DNA from: Porphyromonadaceae bacterium UBA2720
GTDB taxonomy: Bacteria > Bacteroidota > Bacteroidia > Bacteroidales > Muribaculaceae
DNA: 14,033 nucleotides
Direction of reading: 5' to 3'
Assembly (NCBI GenBank): GCA_002353885.1
Contig: DEKO01000053.1
Span: forward strand, 12,605-26,637
Made by a program: the position numbers and the translations under genes. Below are positions 13,647-14,033 of this stretch, one piece after another (position 1 is the first letter of the stretch; the number at the start of each line of letters is the position of its first letter). The notes beneath the pieces were generated by a model. The model made no database searches and was not told where the DNA came from. It saw only the letters and a list, made by a program, of their open reading frames with translations.

Positions 13647-14033
13647 TTAATCCGCTTTAAACTTGATGTGCATATAGTACCCACTCTCCGAGCCGAAACG
13701 CTGTATGAGAGTGGAACCGTCGTAGATAGCTTCCAGTTGCAGGGTTATGCCATTTTCGGCCAGTGAGGAGAACGCTTTCGGATGCTTCAGCTCGTCCTGC
13801 GTAAACTTGTAATGCTGGTTGTTGTTATTAAACACTAAGCGGATGTGGTGTTCAGAGCCGTCGTAGTTCAGGTTGAGCAGCATGACATTGGGGATGAAAG
13901 CCCATTTTATGTGAGAATAGTCTGTGTCGTAGTCAAAGCCATAGCGGGCAGTGATGGCCTGCGGAGAAATCTCGGCAAGTGCATGGCTGAGTTCTTCGTC
14001 AGCATCCACAACCTTTGAAATCAGCGATACGGG
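13647..14033 (-). CDS. C-terminal part of a protein of unknown function (runs off the window)
   Basis: The frame is open from the right edge to the TAA at 13647-13649, giving 128 visible codons; the gene start lies beyond the window. A GTG at 14009 is within the frame, but the codons before it are also open (PVSLISKV), so I treat the gene as partial. I do not recognise the family. The visible part contains an acidic helix-like stretch (DADEELSHALAEI), then alternating hydrophobic and polar residues typical of a beta-rich domain, including IKWAFIPNVMLLNLNYDGSEHHIRLVFNNNN, and it ends YYMHIKFKAD. Whether it has a signal peptide cannot be seen. It converges on the peptidase gene and probably shares the terminator at 13518-13568. 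Confidence 0.75.
   Translation of the reverse strand, partial: PVSLISKVVDADEELSHALAEISPQAITARYGFDYDTDYSHIKWAFIPNVMLLNLNYDGSEHHIRLVFNNNNQHYKFTQDELKHPKAFSSLAENGITLQLEAIYDGSTLIQRFGSESGYYMHIKFKAD

Overview
The window looks like an ordinary chromosomal core segment from a member of the Bacteroidales. Three things point there. The order purH-mreB-mreC-mreD-mrdA-rodA is one I associate with this order. Several genes have a Bacteroidetes-type promoter (TTTG, about 19-21 bases, then TAnnTTTG) directly upstream. Most starts have A-rich leaders instead of Shine-Dalgarno sites. The family (Muribaculaceae or Prevotellaceae) cannot be fixed from sequence alone. No rRNA, tRNA, CRISPR array, transposase or integrase is visible.

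Layout, left to right. Bases 1-261 have no gene but hold a cluster of short inverted and direct repeats (about 25-114) and a 12-bp hairpin just before the first gene. A YitT/DUF2179 membrane protein (262-1212, +) converges on a PaaI-type hotdog thioesterase (1298-1747, -). The thioesterase's expected N-terminus lies in another frame, apparently one base away across a C5/G5 run. An exported alpha/beta-hydrolase (1878-2768, +) diverges from the thioesterase. Next comes a clear promoter and about 100 bases of leader, then purH (2943-4469) and the cell-elongation genes mreB, mreC, mreD, mrdA (PBP2) and rodA, ending at 10426. A strong hairpin terminator (10444-10489) separates this block from a convergent pair: a lipoprotein of unknown function (10505-11122, -) and miaA upstream of it (to 12096, -). 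miaA diverges from an exported M64-family metallopeptidase (12219-13511, +), and the two promoters lie back to back in about 80 bases. A perfect 20-bp hairpin terminator (13518-13568) lies between the peptidase and a leftward gene of unknown function that runs off the right edge.

The central block is functionally coherent. MreB filaments, the periplasmic scaffold MreC, membrane protein MreD, the transpeptidase PBP2 and the SEDS glycosyltransferase RodA form the elongasome. mreC/mreD, mreD/mrdA and mrdA/rodA overlap (4, 17 and 17 bases), which suggests translational coupling. There is no terminator-like structure between purH and mreB, so the purH promoter may drive all six genes.

I did not find a convincing new biological system. 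The best leads are the apparent frameshift in the thioesterase N-terminus, a possible Cys/His metal site in PBP2, the enlarged membrane region of RodA, the YitT leader hairpin, the repeat cluster at the left edge, and two genes without a recognised family.
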